64,000 nucleotides of DNA, taken from contig OZ023217.1 of assembly GCA_963995525.1 (NCBI GenBank), positions 24,988,099 to 25,052,098 of the forward strand, written 5' to 3'. This document shows, piece after piece, positions 26,003 through 38,235 of this stretch (its first letter is position 1; each line of letters starts with the position of its first letter). The notes under the pieces are model-generated. The model had not been told where the DNA came from. It ran no database searches and was given only the letters and a program-made list of their open reading frames with translations. The DNA is from Escarpia spicata. Taxonomy: Eukaryota; Annelida; Polychaeta; Sabellida; Siboglinidae. The position numbers and the translations under genes were made by a program.

Positions 26003-27979
26003 TTAATTGATATCCATCACCCAAACATTAGACTCGAGAATGCGATCAAAATCAGCACGGAAGTCTGGGTAGTTTTCGTAGTTGGTTGGCACCTCCAACA
26101 CATTTCCACATGTATGACCAAATGGGCCGTTTCTCGAATTCTGACATGGTCACAAAGTTGACTTGAATCCGTGAGCAAGAAAGTAAGTCACTTCCGGTGC
26201 AGAATCGCAGGAAGTCGCCGAGTTTGTTTTCTGAAAGTCCTCTGACATACGTCTGCAAAAATTTGGACACCGTCTTCTCTGATTCGAAAACCTCCGGGGG
26301 GAAATCAATGCACTTCACAACCTTCCTGTTCGTCTGAACTAATCCTTCGTACAGACGGTTTAGTTCTTCGAATTGAAGATGCCCCATCCTTGGCTGCAAT
26401 ACACTCCTCCAGCACTCGATCACATACATCGGCGTTTGCACGAGTTCCTTATGGGCCATCTCGTCTATAATCATGGAAAATTTGCTGCGGTTGCAGCCCG
26501 CTTGCAATTGTGGTTTTCAAGAAAGTCTTCAAGCTCTATTTCGTCAGCCTTCTTGAAGTTATCCAGTGCAACTCGAATAATATCTCGTTCGACATTGTCC
26601 ACATAGTGGAGGAATTGTTCTCTAAGATCAGAGAACGCCTTCCCGTACAGAGCATGCTCAATAAGCGTTCGGGCCAGTGCGATCGGGATGTAGCCAAATT
26701 CCTTCCAGCCGTACAAGATTATTCGCGCTACAGCTTTCCATTTAGACTCGTGAACATCGTGGCGTAAGTAAGGTACTTTCACGTCACTACCAAGAGTGTA
26801 TCGGCTGTAGAACTCCTCCCAGTACTCAGACAAACAGTTCTTTGCTACACCTTCTCCAACGCCGGCTTCTAGTTCACCATTTGTGCCCTTGCGCCTTATC
26901 GATATATTGTCATTCAGAATGTCTGGATCAGAGAACGCTTCGGTCAGTTCATTGAGGCTATTTCCACGACTAATCACGAGGTGACGCAAATTTCGTGGTG
27001 TTGAATGGTCAGCAGGTTCGTAGGGAATAGTGACACTGGGGTTCCAAAATTCTCCAGCTTCGACTGGCCCGAATCGTATCTCGGAGTCTAATGAGGCATC
27101 GTGTGAAAAACTTACTTCCTCAATAAGGTCATCAACCGCTTGGCGTACATCAAGAGGAGGTGCGGTCTGACACTCTGCAATGTTTTCAACAACGTCGGCA
27201 ACCGAGGAGGACGATGCACATTCGGCAGATTTACCCTGGCAAGATAACCATGGAAGTGTAGGCAGAGGCGAGTCGATTTCCTCCTCCGATTCACGAGGAG
27301 TAGTTAGAAGATAAAACCTTACGAGTCTGATATTTGTATCTTCATATAGCTGACCGACGGAAATTTCTGCATCGATCTCACATTCTTTGAAGTCAACTAG
27401 ATCGAAATCGAATTTCGACCTAGTTCCTTTACTGGATTCTCCTCCTGGGAAAAACAAATCTATTGCAATGGTAAGAAGGTCCTTTTTCTTTGCAGATTTG
27501 TCTACTCGCCTTGACCTCGTTCCTCCTCCCTTCTTCATTCGTACTGGCCTGTACGCACCGACATTCTCATTAAAATGTAACCAGCCAATTTCGATTAGCC
27601 GATACTTCTTTGCGGCATTCGAACTGCTGGCTTCCTCACTAGCACCCTCTGCTGATGCTTTAATTTTTTTCCGGAGCTTTTGTAGAAGTGTCGACTTCCT
27701 GGTTGGCTGGCTGTCTCCAACATGTCCTGCCAGTTTTCGTTTACAATAGTTGACCAATGCCACTCGATCTCCCACACAGAGGTATTGGCCAAGCATCTCG
27801 TCACTCATCAGAGTTACAGCGAATTCATCAATCTGAAATGATAAAGAAATAAACAAAATCAAAATGGCGGCCGTTTTGCAAATGGCTGTGATTTATTTTG
27901 ATTATTTCTAGTGGCCAATGGGGGTTCTCTTTTGGGCACTGTTCAACATTCAACTTACAACATGACAAAACTGATCCCA

Positions 27980-28104
<125 letters not shown>

Positions 28105-28153
28105 AAATGGAACACTTGCATACAAATTAAGAATGAAAAATTTTCTTTCCTAT

Positions 28154-29960
28154 TAGGCCTTGAGCCAAGACAAAAAATTTGGGCAACCGGTACATTTTTA
28201 GGGACGAATGCTCATAGTGATTTTTGGCTAGGCCTACATCCCTAGAGATGGAAAATAGGTGATAGCATTGCAGCACCCCCAGCTTTCTTTCAGAAATCAC
28301 TCTTGACTAGCAACAAAGAATCACAGGACTCATTCAGGATGCTGGGCCAGGAATGGGATCTCTCTCTTCAGATCTCATGGACAAACTAGAGGCATTTACA
28401 TGCTGTCTTTACGCTCCAAAATCTTCTGCTGTGAATGTCAATGATCTGAGATACCACTTGTTCTGTGCAAAGAAAGGTGAGATAGAGTCACCAACTGCCA
28501 CCATGCACTGACTGTTTGTTGAAACATGCACAATGCGTAAACTACCAGGCTGCAATATGGAGAAGATGTTTGGAGCAGGACCCAAGGACTCAGACCCCAG
28601 TTGGCAGAGGCTGGAAGTTGGAAAGAGAAGATGGGACTGAGCAACTGGTTGTACACTGGATGGAAGGTCAGCCAGCACCCGATGCCATGTTGGATCTACT
28701 AGCATGCAGTTGTCCCAGGAAGTGTGAACTGCCAAAGTGTGTCTGCTTGTCAAATGGACACAGATGTACTGATATGTACAGAATACAAGACTGTGACAAT
28801 CAGATGTCTAGTGCTGACAATGATGAAAGTGTAGCTGAGGATGAACTGGATGATAGCTGTGATTACTAAACACTGTCTCCAACCTCAACTAAGGACATAA
28901 TGAATTATGCATGGGAAATGTTCACAGTGCATAGTGTGCATTACCACAGCTACAAGTCAATACTGTGTACCTGTATAATGTGAATGTCTACAACACGTCC
29001 ATTGTATGTTAGTTAGTGTTACAGTCAGAACTTCAGGTGGCTAACATAAGAAAATGTAATTTAATTTCAATGACAACAACTGCAAATTTCAATGTCATGA
29101 TAATACATATAACTGCAATAAAATGTACAGACTGTGTCTACATAATAAAACCTGAAGTCCAGTGTCCATTCTGTTGCAACAAGAACCTTGAATGTGGATA
29201 TATGAGGTTACTAGCCAGACATTTAAGCGATTTCTTTTGTTGAATGCCTGAATGGCGTGGATTGCATGTTGAGACGTGGTAGATAAAATGCCATAAATTC
29301 CACATTTCTCAAGGTATTAAAACCATTTTCACATGTATATGACACATGACACTTCAGCCGTATTACGTACAATTATCATACCCATAAGATATAATATGGT
29401 ATAATAACTATTGTATAATGGTTTGTGTGTGACCATGCCTTCAGCAGTTTCCATAGAAAAATAGTTTTTGCAGAAATGAGCAAAGGATTAAAAAGAGTGA
29501 TTTCACACAAAAGAATGTATGTACTGCAATGCTGTCACATATATTTTTCATATCTGGGATGTAATCCAACAATCTGGTGCAATAAGAACCTCGACTGAGG
29601 ATACATGTGGTTATTAGCCAGAATTTTAAGTAATTTTTTGGGAAAACCTGAATGCTGTGGATTGCATTTTGAGATGTGGTAGATCAATTACCACAACATC
29701 CACAATTCTCAAGGAATGAAAATAAGGTTGATATGTTTGGAAACCATGCCATTGAAACCATAGTAGTTTGTGTATAGGCCCCCGTTAGCAATTTCATAGA
29801 AAACTTGTTGTCGCGGATATGGGGATAGCGGATATGCGGATATGGGAGTGCTGCAATGCTATCACCTATTTTCCATCTCTAGGGATGTAGGCCTAGCCAA
29901 AAATCACTATGAGCATTCGTCCCTAAAAATGTACCAACAAACCCTCTGGCTCATGGCCTA
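28154..29960. mobile_element. nested 1.8-kb TIR element with CXC-domain ORF
   Basis: The left end is TAGGCCTTGAGCCA and the right end TGGCTCATGGCCTA. Arms of about 110 bp match inversely, including TACATTTTTAGGGACGAATG, AAATCACTATGAGCATTCGT and AAAATAGGTGATAGCATTGC. A TAT duplication is possible but too short to trust. Two direct internal copies of about 150 bp lie at 29190-29345 and 29586-29730 (sharing GTGGATTGCAT and GTGGTAGAT). The superfamily is not recognised. It sits in the intron of the HECT-like gene. Confidence 0.7.
28371..28869 (+). pseudogene. CXC (tesmin/TSO1-like) domain C-terminal fragment
   Basis: The frame from about 28516 encodes NYQAAIWRRCLEQDP, VGRGWKLE, EGQPAPDAMLDLLACSCPRK and CELPKCVCLSNGHRCTDMYR. 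This gives a regular series CxC..CxxxC..CxC....C...C like the zinc-binding CXC domain of tesmin/TSO1 proteins. It ends in an acidic tail. Upstream, in a different frame, DLRYHLFCAKKGEIES continues the similarity I recall in many transposon-linked invertebrate proteins, so a frameshift near 28495 separates them. The N-terminus is missing. Cys-rich CXC domains bind DNA, and the fragment probably belonged to a mobile-element protein. Confidence 0.55.
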
Positions 29961-30360
29961 TATGTATTGTTCTAGTATAGGGTTGAAAGTGTACCAGGGT
30001 GGTAAGTAAAAGATAACATGTTTGTTCAATTTTTTGGGGGGTATCAACTGAGGAAGGGTTTTGTGACAGAAAGTAGTTTTATAATTGTTCATTTAGCTAT
30101 ATTCCTTATTTTTTGATTGACATAGGAATAACTATTGACTTTTGAAAAAACAATGTCAGGTTCTCACCTCAATATCTCAGCAATGGGTTTGAATGAATAT
30201 AGTATAAAAATACATTAGAAATAATAAGCAAAATTTGTCCAAGGGCTAAAATGTGTACCTTTTCCTCCTTCATTTTTGCCAATATGTTGGCCGCCACATT
30301 TCTTTTTGCAAGGTATTCATACATGCCACTGCCAGACTCCATCACGTTAAGTTCCATCAT

Positions 30361-31739
30361 TAAGGTTTCCTTAAATTAAAAATACAATGCAAATTATAGA
30401 TAAATCAGGAAAGATGAATGTTGGCCCAACCCAGACAACAACGGAGCAAAGACAACAGTGACCATGTTCTGCATAAAACAATGTGACAGCACTGTCATTT
30501 CTAGGGACGTTTTTAGGAGGTTTCTTTTAACATTGATCAAGGTTTATAAAACCATCAATGAAAAATTATTTATAGGCATCCCAGAAATGCTCAGCCACAT
30601 ACACAAAATTTTGCTACACTGAAAAATGGTCTTCATTGGAGAAGTACTGTGGAATTTATTAGACGACCAATATATACATGCCTTCCTAGAGTGAGATCAC
30701 TAATCCCTAACCTCAAACGTTGGGTTACACAAATCCCTGAAGACAATGTAGTTATCACATCAAGATTTCTGAACTGAAGTACCAGATACACACAGTTCAC
30801 TACGTTGCGCTCAGGAAATGTGCATGGGCCCTTTTTAGTTTCAACCCTATTTAAACTGTGACAGTCTTATGGTTAAATTGTATGTGGAGTAGCCACAGTG
30901 CACATATAACATGAAATGATGTGTGTATGAGCTAAAATTGACTTAAGTCAGTCGATTTATAATTACTGTCAGTGGGCTAATGGATATTGTTGATCCTATC
31001 ACCTCCGCCAGGAGTAGATGGAGTGAGATACGCGAGCGGAACGTTCACTGACACTGGCAATTGAATGAGGTTGACCACTTGCCATGTCCAAGAACCACGT
31101 GCTAGTTCAGAGGCAACCGCAAACAAATGCTGCTGCTACTACCGCTGCTCAAATGGGATAATACAAGCTTGTATTAATTTGCTTTGCGTTTTGCAGTTGC
31201 CAAAATAGGAACAAGTTTTGACATTTTCCTCTTCTTCCAGTGTTGTCTGCTGGAGAACTATTAAATGCTGCCATCTAGCGTATGCAGCGCAAACCTCGTA
31301 GCAAGGCGAATGTAATGTGACGTTTTTGACAATAATTTTAATATCTGGCGTTGATCGAATGGCATCACGTCAGTTTATAGCAATAAGTCGACACCGTATA
31401 TATGTATAAGTTATGTATGGTCCTAAGCCACAACTATACCAAATTTGGTTAGTTGGCCCAGCTATCGTCTATCGATCACCTAAGGCTAAGGCTAAGCCTA
31501 AGCTGGCTAAGCCTAAGGCTAAGGTCCTAACTCCTAACTTAAACCGTGTCCGTGGCGTAACTTGCCGTAAGGCTTCGACTCCACCTACACACTCACGAAC
31601 TATCATAATGGACATAATGGTGTGCCTTACGAACTATACCAATCTAAATGATTTCAGCTAATAAACTTACCAATCAAACGACTTTTTCGCATTCATGACC
31701 ATGAATCACGACGTTCTTCTCACTCGCCTCGCTTTCATA
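30361..31739. other. spacer inside IS3EU-like element
   Basis: Presumed 5' flank of the HECT-like gene. A CTAAGG/CCTAAG simple repeat lies at 31479-31532. No other gene is supported. Confidence 0.45.
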
Positions 31740-32085
31740 ACTCGAGATCTCGAGATAAAACATCGAGATCTCGAGATAAAACATCGAGATCTCGAGATAA
31801 AAATAACTAAAAATAAAATGTTGCTATATCCTCTTCCAAAAAATTAAATTTTGCTATATCCTCTCCCCAAAAATAAAATTTTGCTATGTCCTCTCCCAAA
31901 AAATTAAATTTTGCTGTCCTCTCCCAAAAAATAAAATTTTGCTATTTCCTCTCCAAAAAAATAAAATTTTGCTATATCCTCATCCAAAAAATAAAATTTT
32001 GCTATTTCCTCTCCCAAAAAATAAAATTTTGCTATTTCCTCTCCCCAAAAATAAAATTTTGCTATGTCCTCTCCCAGCCACCGTA
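31740..32085. repeat. right subterminal arrays of the IS3EU-like element
   Basis: Three copies of a CTCGAGATCTCGAGATAAAA unit (31740-31802) are followed by about nine copies of a ~29-bp unit of the form CCTCTCCCAAAAAATAAAAT plus TTTGCTAT. Such arrays are candidate transposase-binding sites. The Lys/Phe-rich frame across them is an artefact. Confidence 0.85.
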
Positions 32086-32610
32086 CATTGGGGGTGGTTC
32101 GTAGATTTAGATTTTTAAAAACTCGTCGGGGGTGGGGATCTTAGGGGGTAACAATTTATAAATGACACATATCTCTGTTAATTTGACATGTATGAAGCTG
32201 AAATTTTCTGTGTGATCTAAGGTGTCCATTGGGGTAGTTTGTACATATAGGTTTTTTTTCGAAATTCATCCAGGGGGTCTCGGGGAGGTCACAATTTTAA
32301 AATGCACTTATCTCTGTCATTTTGTCATGTGTGGAGTTGCACTTTTGTGTTAAAATGGCACTTATCTGGGCCAGTCATGCATGTATGGGGCAGACATTTA
32401 TATGCGATCTACCCATTGGGATAGTTCGTAGTTTTATATTTGTTTCTAAATTTGTCCGGGGTGGCGGTCTGGGGGTCACAATTTTTAAATAGCACTTATC
32501 TCCATAACTTTTGGAAATATAGGGCTGACATTTTGTGTGCAGTCTAGAAGTCCCAATGAGGCACTTCAAAATTCGTACGGAGGGTGGGGATCTTGGGGTC
32601 ACCATTTCCA
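32086..32610. repeat. about 125-bp tandem repeat array (four units)
   Basis: Units share GCACTTATCTCTGTCATTTT, CATGTATGAAGCTGAAATTT, CCATTGGGATAGTTCGTAG and GGGGGTGGGGATCTTGGGG. The IS3EU-like element inserted in one unit; the other part of that unit is at 22690-22794. Confidence 0.75.
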
Positions 32611-33240
32611 AACAGTTTTTTTCAACGCAACTCCGAGTAACTCAACAATTCTTTAATAATACATTTATGGAAACGGGTCATGCATTCACGACTTACATAA
32701 GTAAACATTTATTATCATGTCAACGTGTATAATTATGTGTGACATAACAGTTCAAATAGTATTATTAAATGAAATATAAAATGCAACAAATGTATTTATT
32801 TACACAGATCAAAACTAGCCCTGTGATGTTTCATCAGACAAGTGATCAAATGCAATTATTAAAAAATAAAACTATTGTTACAAATAATTATTCACTCGTA
32901 GATAACATTAGCCTTTCAGGTCATACATATTTACGTCACATTATGGGCAGTCTAATGTAATGTAAATTAAACTGAGGAGATCCTTATGAAACTAAAGCTG
33001 TGATTGTTATTACGTTAAACAAAGTAACATAAAACAACAGGAATACACTAAAATGAATAGCATACATTTACAAAGAGCCAAACCACGTAGCCCGTTATAT
33101 AGCATGGCACTCGCTTGCAATACAACATTGCTACAAATAAAGTATATCGTAATATTTAATCAGCCAAGTAATATAAAATTCAATTATTCAGAAATAAAAC
33201 CATTGTCACAAGTAATCATTAATTCATATATAGCATGACT
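32611..33240. other. unassigned AT-rich DNA
   Basis: AT-rich interior of the 16-kb element with no supported gene. Confidence 0.4.
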
Positions 33241-33242
33241 GT

Positions 33243-33315
33243 AATAATAATAAAATAATATATTTATATAGCGCCATAATCACACAGTGCTCTACGGCAC
33301 TTTACAATACAATCA
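33243..33315 (-). mobile_element. LINE/SINE 3' tail fragment
   Basis: Read on the minus strand this gives AAAGTGCCGTAGAGCACTGT then GGCGCTATATAAATATATTA followed by TTATTATTATTA, the classic 3' end of CR1/L2-type retroposons and their SINEs. Confidence 0.5.
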
Positions 33316-34171
33316 TAATACCAAACCTGTATAGTTAGAACATTAAAATATTAAGTTAAATATCATAAAAACAATACAACTAAGAATCGTACATTGAATT
33401 AAAAAACAATTTAAATATAAGGGCATTATACCTCAAACATATATGTAATGAATAAACTCATTTAAATAATAAATTACACTAAGAGCCATCACATAATAGG
33501 ATGAGGTGAGATTAAAATAGTGAGATGACAAACTAAAGTATATATTCAGTGACTGCTTGTGCCATTACTGTTTCTTGTATTGCAGGAACTCTGCTAATAC
33601 TGCCTTTCTGAAAGCATCGACATGGCATTGGCGTATCTTGTGAGGTGGTACTCAAACTCTGATGGCCTTTGCATATTGGAATACAGATACACATTAATGT
33701 TAACATTTCCTTGCATACATAATACACTCATCTGAAAACAATCATCCCTTAATAACATACATAGATACAGGTCACAATTTTCCTTAGTTAATTCTGTGAA
33801 GTATAATACTTTATAAAAACCTACTTGGTACTTGGTAGTGTGATAACATGCTCAATGTTACAGTAAGCGAGCTGGCAGTTAGTGTGTATCATGTGAAGTT
33901 TTCATTCCTACATCAGTGAGGGACGTTTTATGTAACCAGCTTTGCGAAAAACTGTTTAAATATATAACATAGCAAATGTGATGTAGGAATATGCCAGGAA
34001 ACAGACTACTGCGTCTCTGTGTATATAGCACCATGTGGAGGATTGGCACATTTGCTGGGTTTTTCTCAAATTGGCAGGAATTTATTGTCTTAATATATCC
34101 TAAATTACAATTAATGGTAAGACCTAATTGTTTCTCAAATGATGCACACCATCATTGTGAACACACCACAA

Positions 34172-34470
34172 CTGTGGCTGAGAGGAAGCAGGTTTGAATC
34201 CTATGCGGCGGTGTCAAATTTTGGGAAAGTTCATTTACTCTGCATTGCTTCAGTTCACTCAGCTGTATGACTGAGTACCTGGCTATAGACAGTGGTGGAT
34301 AGTTGTGTACGAATAGTCTTCACGCATTAATCACAGCGTGGCTGAATACTTCCAAGAGAAGTCGAGATGGTGTTCGATTGAACAGGTCTGCCAGGGAGTA
34401 AAGTGTAAAACGCATCGAGCAGTCCTAAGGACTGGATACTGCGCTATATAAGAATTTACATTTTGTAACG
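34172..34470 (+). repeat. tRNA-derived SINE, copy 2 (most complete)
   Basis: The A-box-like GTGGCTGAGAGGAAGC and the B-box-like GGTTTGAATCC at 34191 lie at the start. The shared body follows (GAGTACCTGGCTATAGACAG, GATGGTGTTCGATTGAACAG, TCTGCCAGGGAGTAAAGTGT), and the tail reads TGCGCTATATAAGAATTTAC. The head matches a Pol III internal promoter. Confidence 0.75.
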
Positions 34471-35259
34471 TATAATTATCTTATTTGTTAAACAATATGG
34501 ATTCCAAGACGCCACATTATGGTATTTATAAAATATAACACAACACAATAATTAAATACCGAGTATAAAATATTGTTCTATGATCAATCACTTTTATTAC
34601 AACAAATTAACTCAATATACTATGAAGATTCCTTCACATAAAACAATTTGGCATGCTTGCATACCTAAACTTATTTAGTGCAGGAAACATCAAAGAATAT
34701 TGAGAGCAGGCATGGGAAACTAACTTTGAAAATTATTTAAAATACATCAACTCAGATATTTTCCAGTTAAATTAATTAATATCATATGTTTATCAGGTCA
34801 ATTAAATTAAATTAACCTCCCAATTTTTGTCAATAAAATAAAATTAACAAATAACTTTCATTTAATTAACATTCAATTTAAACTAACTTCAATTAAATTA
34901 GAAATCAACTTGAACTCACCTGACGATTAATTTTAAGACAAAAAGAACACATTATCCGCTAAAGAGGCTAACTGGAACTAAAGTCTGTAACAGGCCAAGC
35001 AAGCTAATAAAGCACAATGACATTGTACAAACTTATCTAAAACTTGAAATACAATATGAGAATTTAAGTTAAATACTGTATAGCTGGATTGTGTTCACTT
35101 TCACATTTTTAACCCAGCCCTGAAGTGCCTTATCACCCACTGGACATTCACAGTTCACCCATATCAGTCACTGACTGTCCCTGGCTGGAGATTTGAGGTG
35201 TGTGCACTTAAAATTTACATCTAATGACAACAAGCCTGTGAAAACATCACCAGTACATA
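34471..35259. other. unassigned AT-rich DNA
   Basis: Highly AT-rich, with AATTAAATTAA words at 34760-34910. No gene is supported. Confidence 0.4.
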
Positions 35260-35264
35260 TCATG

Positions 35265-36060
35265 TATTTACATTTTCAGAAAGCTTTCGACAAAGTGCCA
35301 CATCAACGATTACTACTTAAATGGCATAGGAAATGGTATAATTAACTGGATAAAAAAATGCCTGATTGACAGAAGACAACGGATAGTAGTTGATGGGAAG
35401 GATTCAAACTGGAAATCAGTTTTGAGTGGGGTACCACTGGAATCAGTACTGGGACCTATATTAATCTTAATATATATCAATGATTTGGACGATGATATAA
35501 CAAGAAAGGTATTGAAATTTTCGGATGATACGAAAGTGTTCAGAAGGATTAAACGTTATGTAGATAGACAGCATTTACAAGATGATCTTGTCAGATTGAT
35601 CAAATGGTCTAAAAAAAGTGCTGAGATGAAGGTTTCTAAGTAGTGCGGAATTGCAGCTACAAAGGGAAATAAAATCCTTGGATTAATTAGGTGAAATATA
35701 GTGTATAAGGAAAAAAAAGATTAATTGTACAAAACAGTAGTTAGGCCTCAATTAGAATATTGTATACAAGCATGGAGGCCATATCGAAAGAAGGACATAG
35801 ATATGCTACAAAGAGTACAGAGGAGAGCGATTATAATGATACCAAACTGAGGGATCTTACTTATAAAATACACCTAAAAGAAGATGGTTTAACAACACTA
35901 GAGGCCAGGAGATTGAGAGGAGATGAGATAGAAGTGTTTAAAATATTGAATGGTTATGAAAATATTGATCGAAATACTTTTTCTCAGTTAGGAAGGATAG
36001 AAGTACTAGAGGACATGAAGTTATATTTGTAAAGGAGGAGTGTAGATTATGTATAAGAAT
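35265..36060 (+). mobile_element. LINE fragment: RT palm and C-terminus
   Basis: Begins at HFQKAFDKVPHQRL. Then SGVPLESVLGPILILIYIND and LKFSDDTKVF follow, the latter being the catalytic palm with FSDD in place of FADD. A stop and frame change come after 35643. QAWRPYRKKDIDMLQRVQRR, LTTLEARRLRGDEIEVFKIL and NGYENIDRNTF are the usual C-terminal blocks of this LINE type. No endonuclease remains. The element is 5'-truncated and broken by frameshifts, so inactive. Confidence 0.85.
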
Positions 36061-36404
36061 GTTCTACTTTTCACAAAGGACTGTAAATGAATAGAACAGA
36101 TTATCTGCTGATTGTGTGGGTGTTTGCTGCGTGAATATGTGTAAACATACAACCGACACACCTCTCAATAAGCCAAAAGGCTTCCTTGTCCACCTGCCAT
36201 CTAGAGTTAATTCTCTGTGTGGCAATTTTGTTAGGTGAACAATGAAGGTATGGGGTAAATAAGTTGTTTGGATCTTTTTCAATGGACTACATCTGATGCT
36301 TCAACTGTTGCATCATTGAAAGTCATGTTATTTAAATATCAACATAATCATACTCGCAGATGCAATGTACCGGTCAATAAGCCCATGCCAGGGGTAATTG
36401 TGCA

Positions 36405-36478
36405 CAAAGGTTTGTGCATTTACCTGGCGGATTTGAACCACCAACAGATACCGAGACATTAGCATCTACAGGTGTACT
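36405..36478 (-). repeat. tRNA-like SINE head
   Basis: On the minus strand GGTGGTTCAAATCCGCC matches a tRNA T-arm/B box exactly. It is preceded by TAGATGCTAATGTCTCGG as a degenerate A box, with TACACCTG/CAGGTAA as acceptor-like ends. It could alternatively be read as a small exon (acceptor CCTGTAG, donor GTAAAT). Confidence 0.4.
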
Positions 36479-38235
36479 CTTAATTTAAAATAAACAATGT
36501 TAAAAAGGAAACCACTGTTTCAAGTTTAAATTAAAAACAGACAACTTAATAAAGGCCATTTACCAAATTTGCAGATGCTGCAAAATAGTATTGTTCACTT
36601 GTTACAATTTATCAGTAAAGCTTACTACATAAATGATGGATGAAATTACCAACACAAGTTACCTGATGCTGCACTGCCATAGCCTAGGACAGCAGGGGTC
36701 TAAATTCTAGTGATAAGGGCCAGAGCAAACTATGCAGAGAATGTCATAATTCACTTGAAACAATTTATCACTACAAAGTCTACCAAGTCAGTATGATACA
36801 ATTAATTAATAAATTCCTTACTGTCATGTAACAGTATTCCCACACACTGTCAATAAGCTTATGTGTCACTGTGTCTACTTCTGAGAAAGGAAATATCACT
36901 TTATTCATACACAAATACAGTACAGTGTGACAATAACAATGTAAGTACCTGTGCTAAATGCAATACTGATAGCGAGTGATTGTCCATGATTTATTAATCT
37001 ATTTCATTCATTGATTGCACTATATATGGTCAAATACATTTGTATTTAGGTTGGTGTACATTTTAGTGGTAGGCCCCTAGGCTAGGCCTATACATATTTA
37101 GGTAAAACGATTGTTTAATAGCGTTAATAATTTCAGCTGAAAGAATATTCACAAAATAGAATTCACAATTAACCAATTTCAAGTAGCACTTATCGTGGGG
37201 GCCAGTGTATTAAGGTTTGGCTCCCATGGGCATGGAATGTAAATTTTATGTGACACAAAGTAGTGACAAACTAGCAGTACATTTGGTCATATAAGACTGA
37301 AGCCATTTGACATCTTAGGTTGAGTGCAATTTTTATTAATATTTGCCAAAAAGTAACCACCAACCTGTAATGTCTGTCATGGGTGTTTGTTTTGTCAAAG
37401 GAATATTTATTTATGGTTCAGGAAATCAAGATGTACAACCCACAGAAAGTTAAGAATAATAATAATTCTAGGTAATAAACGGTGGGCCTGCAGAGCAGCT
37501 TTGTTAATAGCCACGTCATTGCGTCCAGACATCATTTCATAGTTATACTTCTGTCAAAAAATTAGGCCCCTATTCTGACACCTATATCATTTAAGAGACT
37601 GGCTTATGGCATAGTATACTATACGCTAGGCTACAGACTATTAGCCTGGCCCTGGGGCTGGACTGTCTACTCACCGTCTACTTGATTGATATTTGCCATG
37701 CTGCGTAGCTTTCAAGACAGCATTGCGCATTCGCTTTTCACACACCAAGTGCTTTTTGGTGACTAAGTAATGCCTTATGCAAGTCATGTACCGTCGGTAC
37801 TCATCTCCTATTTTCTCCCGCTGCATCACAGGTATTTTATCAACAAAAGATATGTGAACTAGCTGATACTAACTAATGTGCCTGTAGACAGTGGTCACAC
37901 GCTGATGTACTATCTTGTTCAGCAACATAGGGGGCAAATAGGTCGGTGGAGTAACGGTCGCTACAGCAAACGAAAAACGATTAATTGTAAATCTCAGTCA
38001 GCGAGTGCGTCGAGCAAGGGTCAAAGTTGATCGGTCACCTGAGGTCACGTTGCTCACAGCGATGTAACTCAGTCGCCGCATACTTCTGGCACGGGGTCAA
38101 AGTTGATCGGTCACCTGAGGTCACGTTGCTCACAGTTGGTCGATTTTGATGTACTGCGCTTGCGCGAGCATGCGCAATACGCAAAACGGAACCGGAACTT
38201 ACTCTCAGACCGGAACCTCCTTCCAGACCAGTACA

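Larger units (their letters stand above)
33594..37826 (-). other. candidate spliced minus-strand gene, unrecognised
   Basis: Several minus-strand open segments have good splice borders. 37826-37675 starts with ATG (MQREKIGDEYRRYMTCIRHY, then LVTKKHLVCEKRMRN) and ends at donor GTGAGT. 36891-36833 (VDTVTHKLIDSVWEYCYMT) has acceptor TTTCTCAG and donor GTAAGG. 36672-36652 is a 21-bp in-phase segment, CCTAG to GTAACT. 33731-33594 has acceptor GTTTTCAG and encodes MSVLCMQGNVNINVYLYSNM through SMLSERQY to a stop. A possible further segment is 37545-37486 (KYNYEMMSGRNDVAINKAAL). Phases of the first two segments do not join cleanly, and a LINE lies between. It may be the transposase or cargo gene of the 16-kb element, or a captured host gene. 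Function unknown. Confidence 0.3.

Noticed and set aside
31479..31532. CTAAGG repeats as an internal telomere tract
   Set aside because: Only a few irregular hexamers inside a transposon, not matching the usual animal TTAGGG repeat.
31886..32104. Lys/Phe-rich frame (KIKFCYFLS repeats)
   Set aside because: Translation of the subterminal array of the IS3EU-like element.
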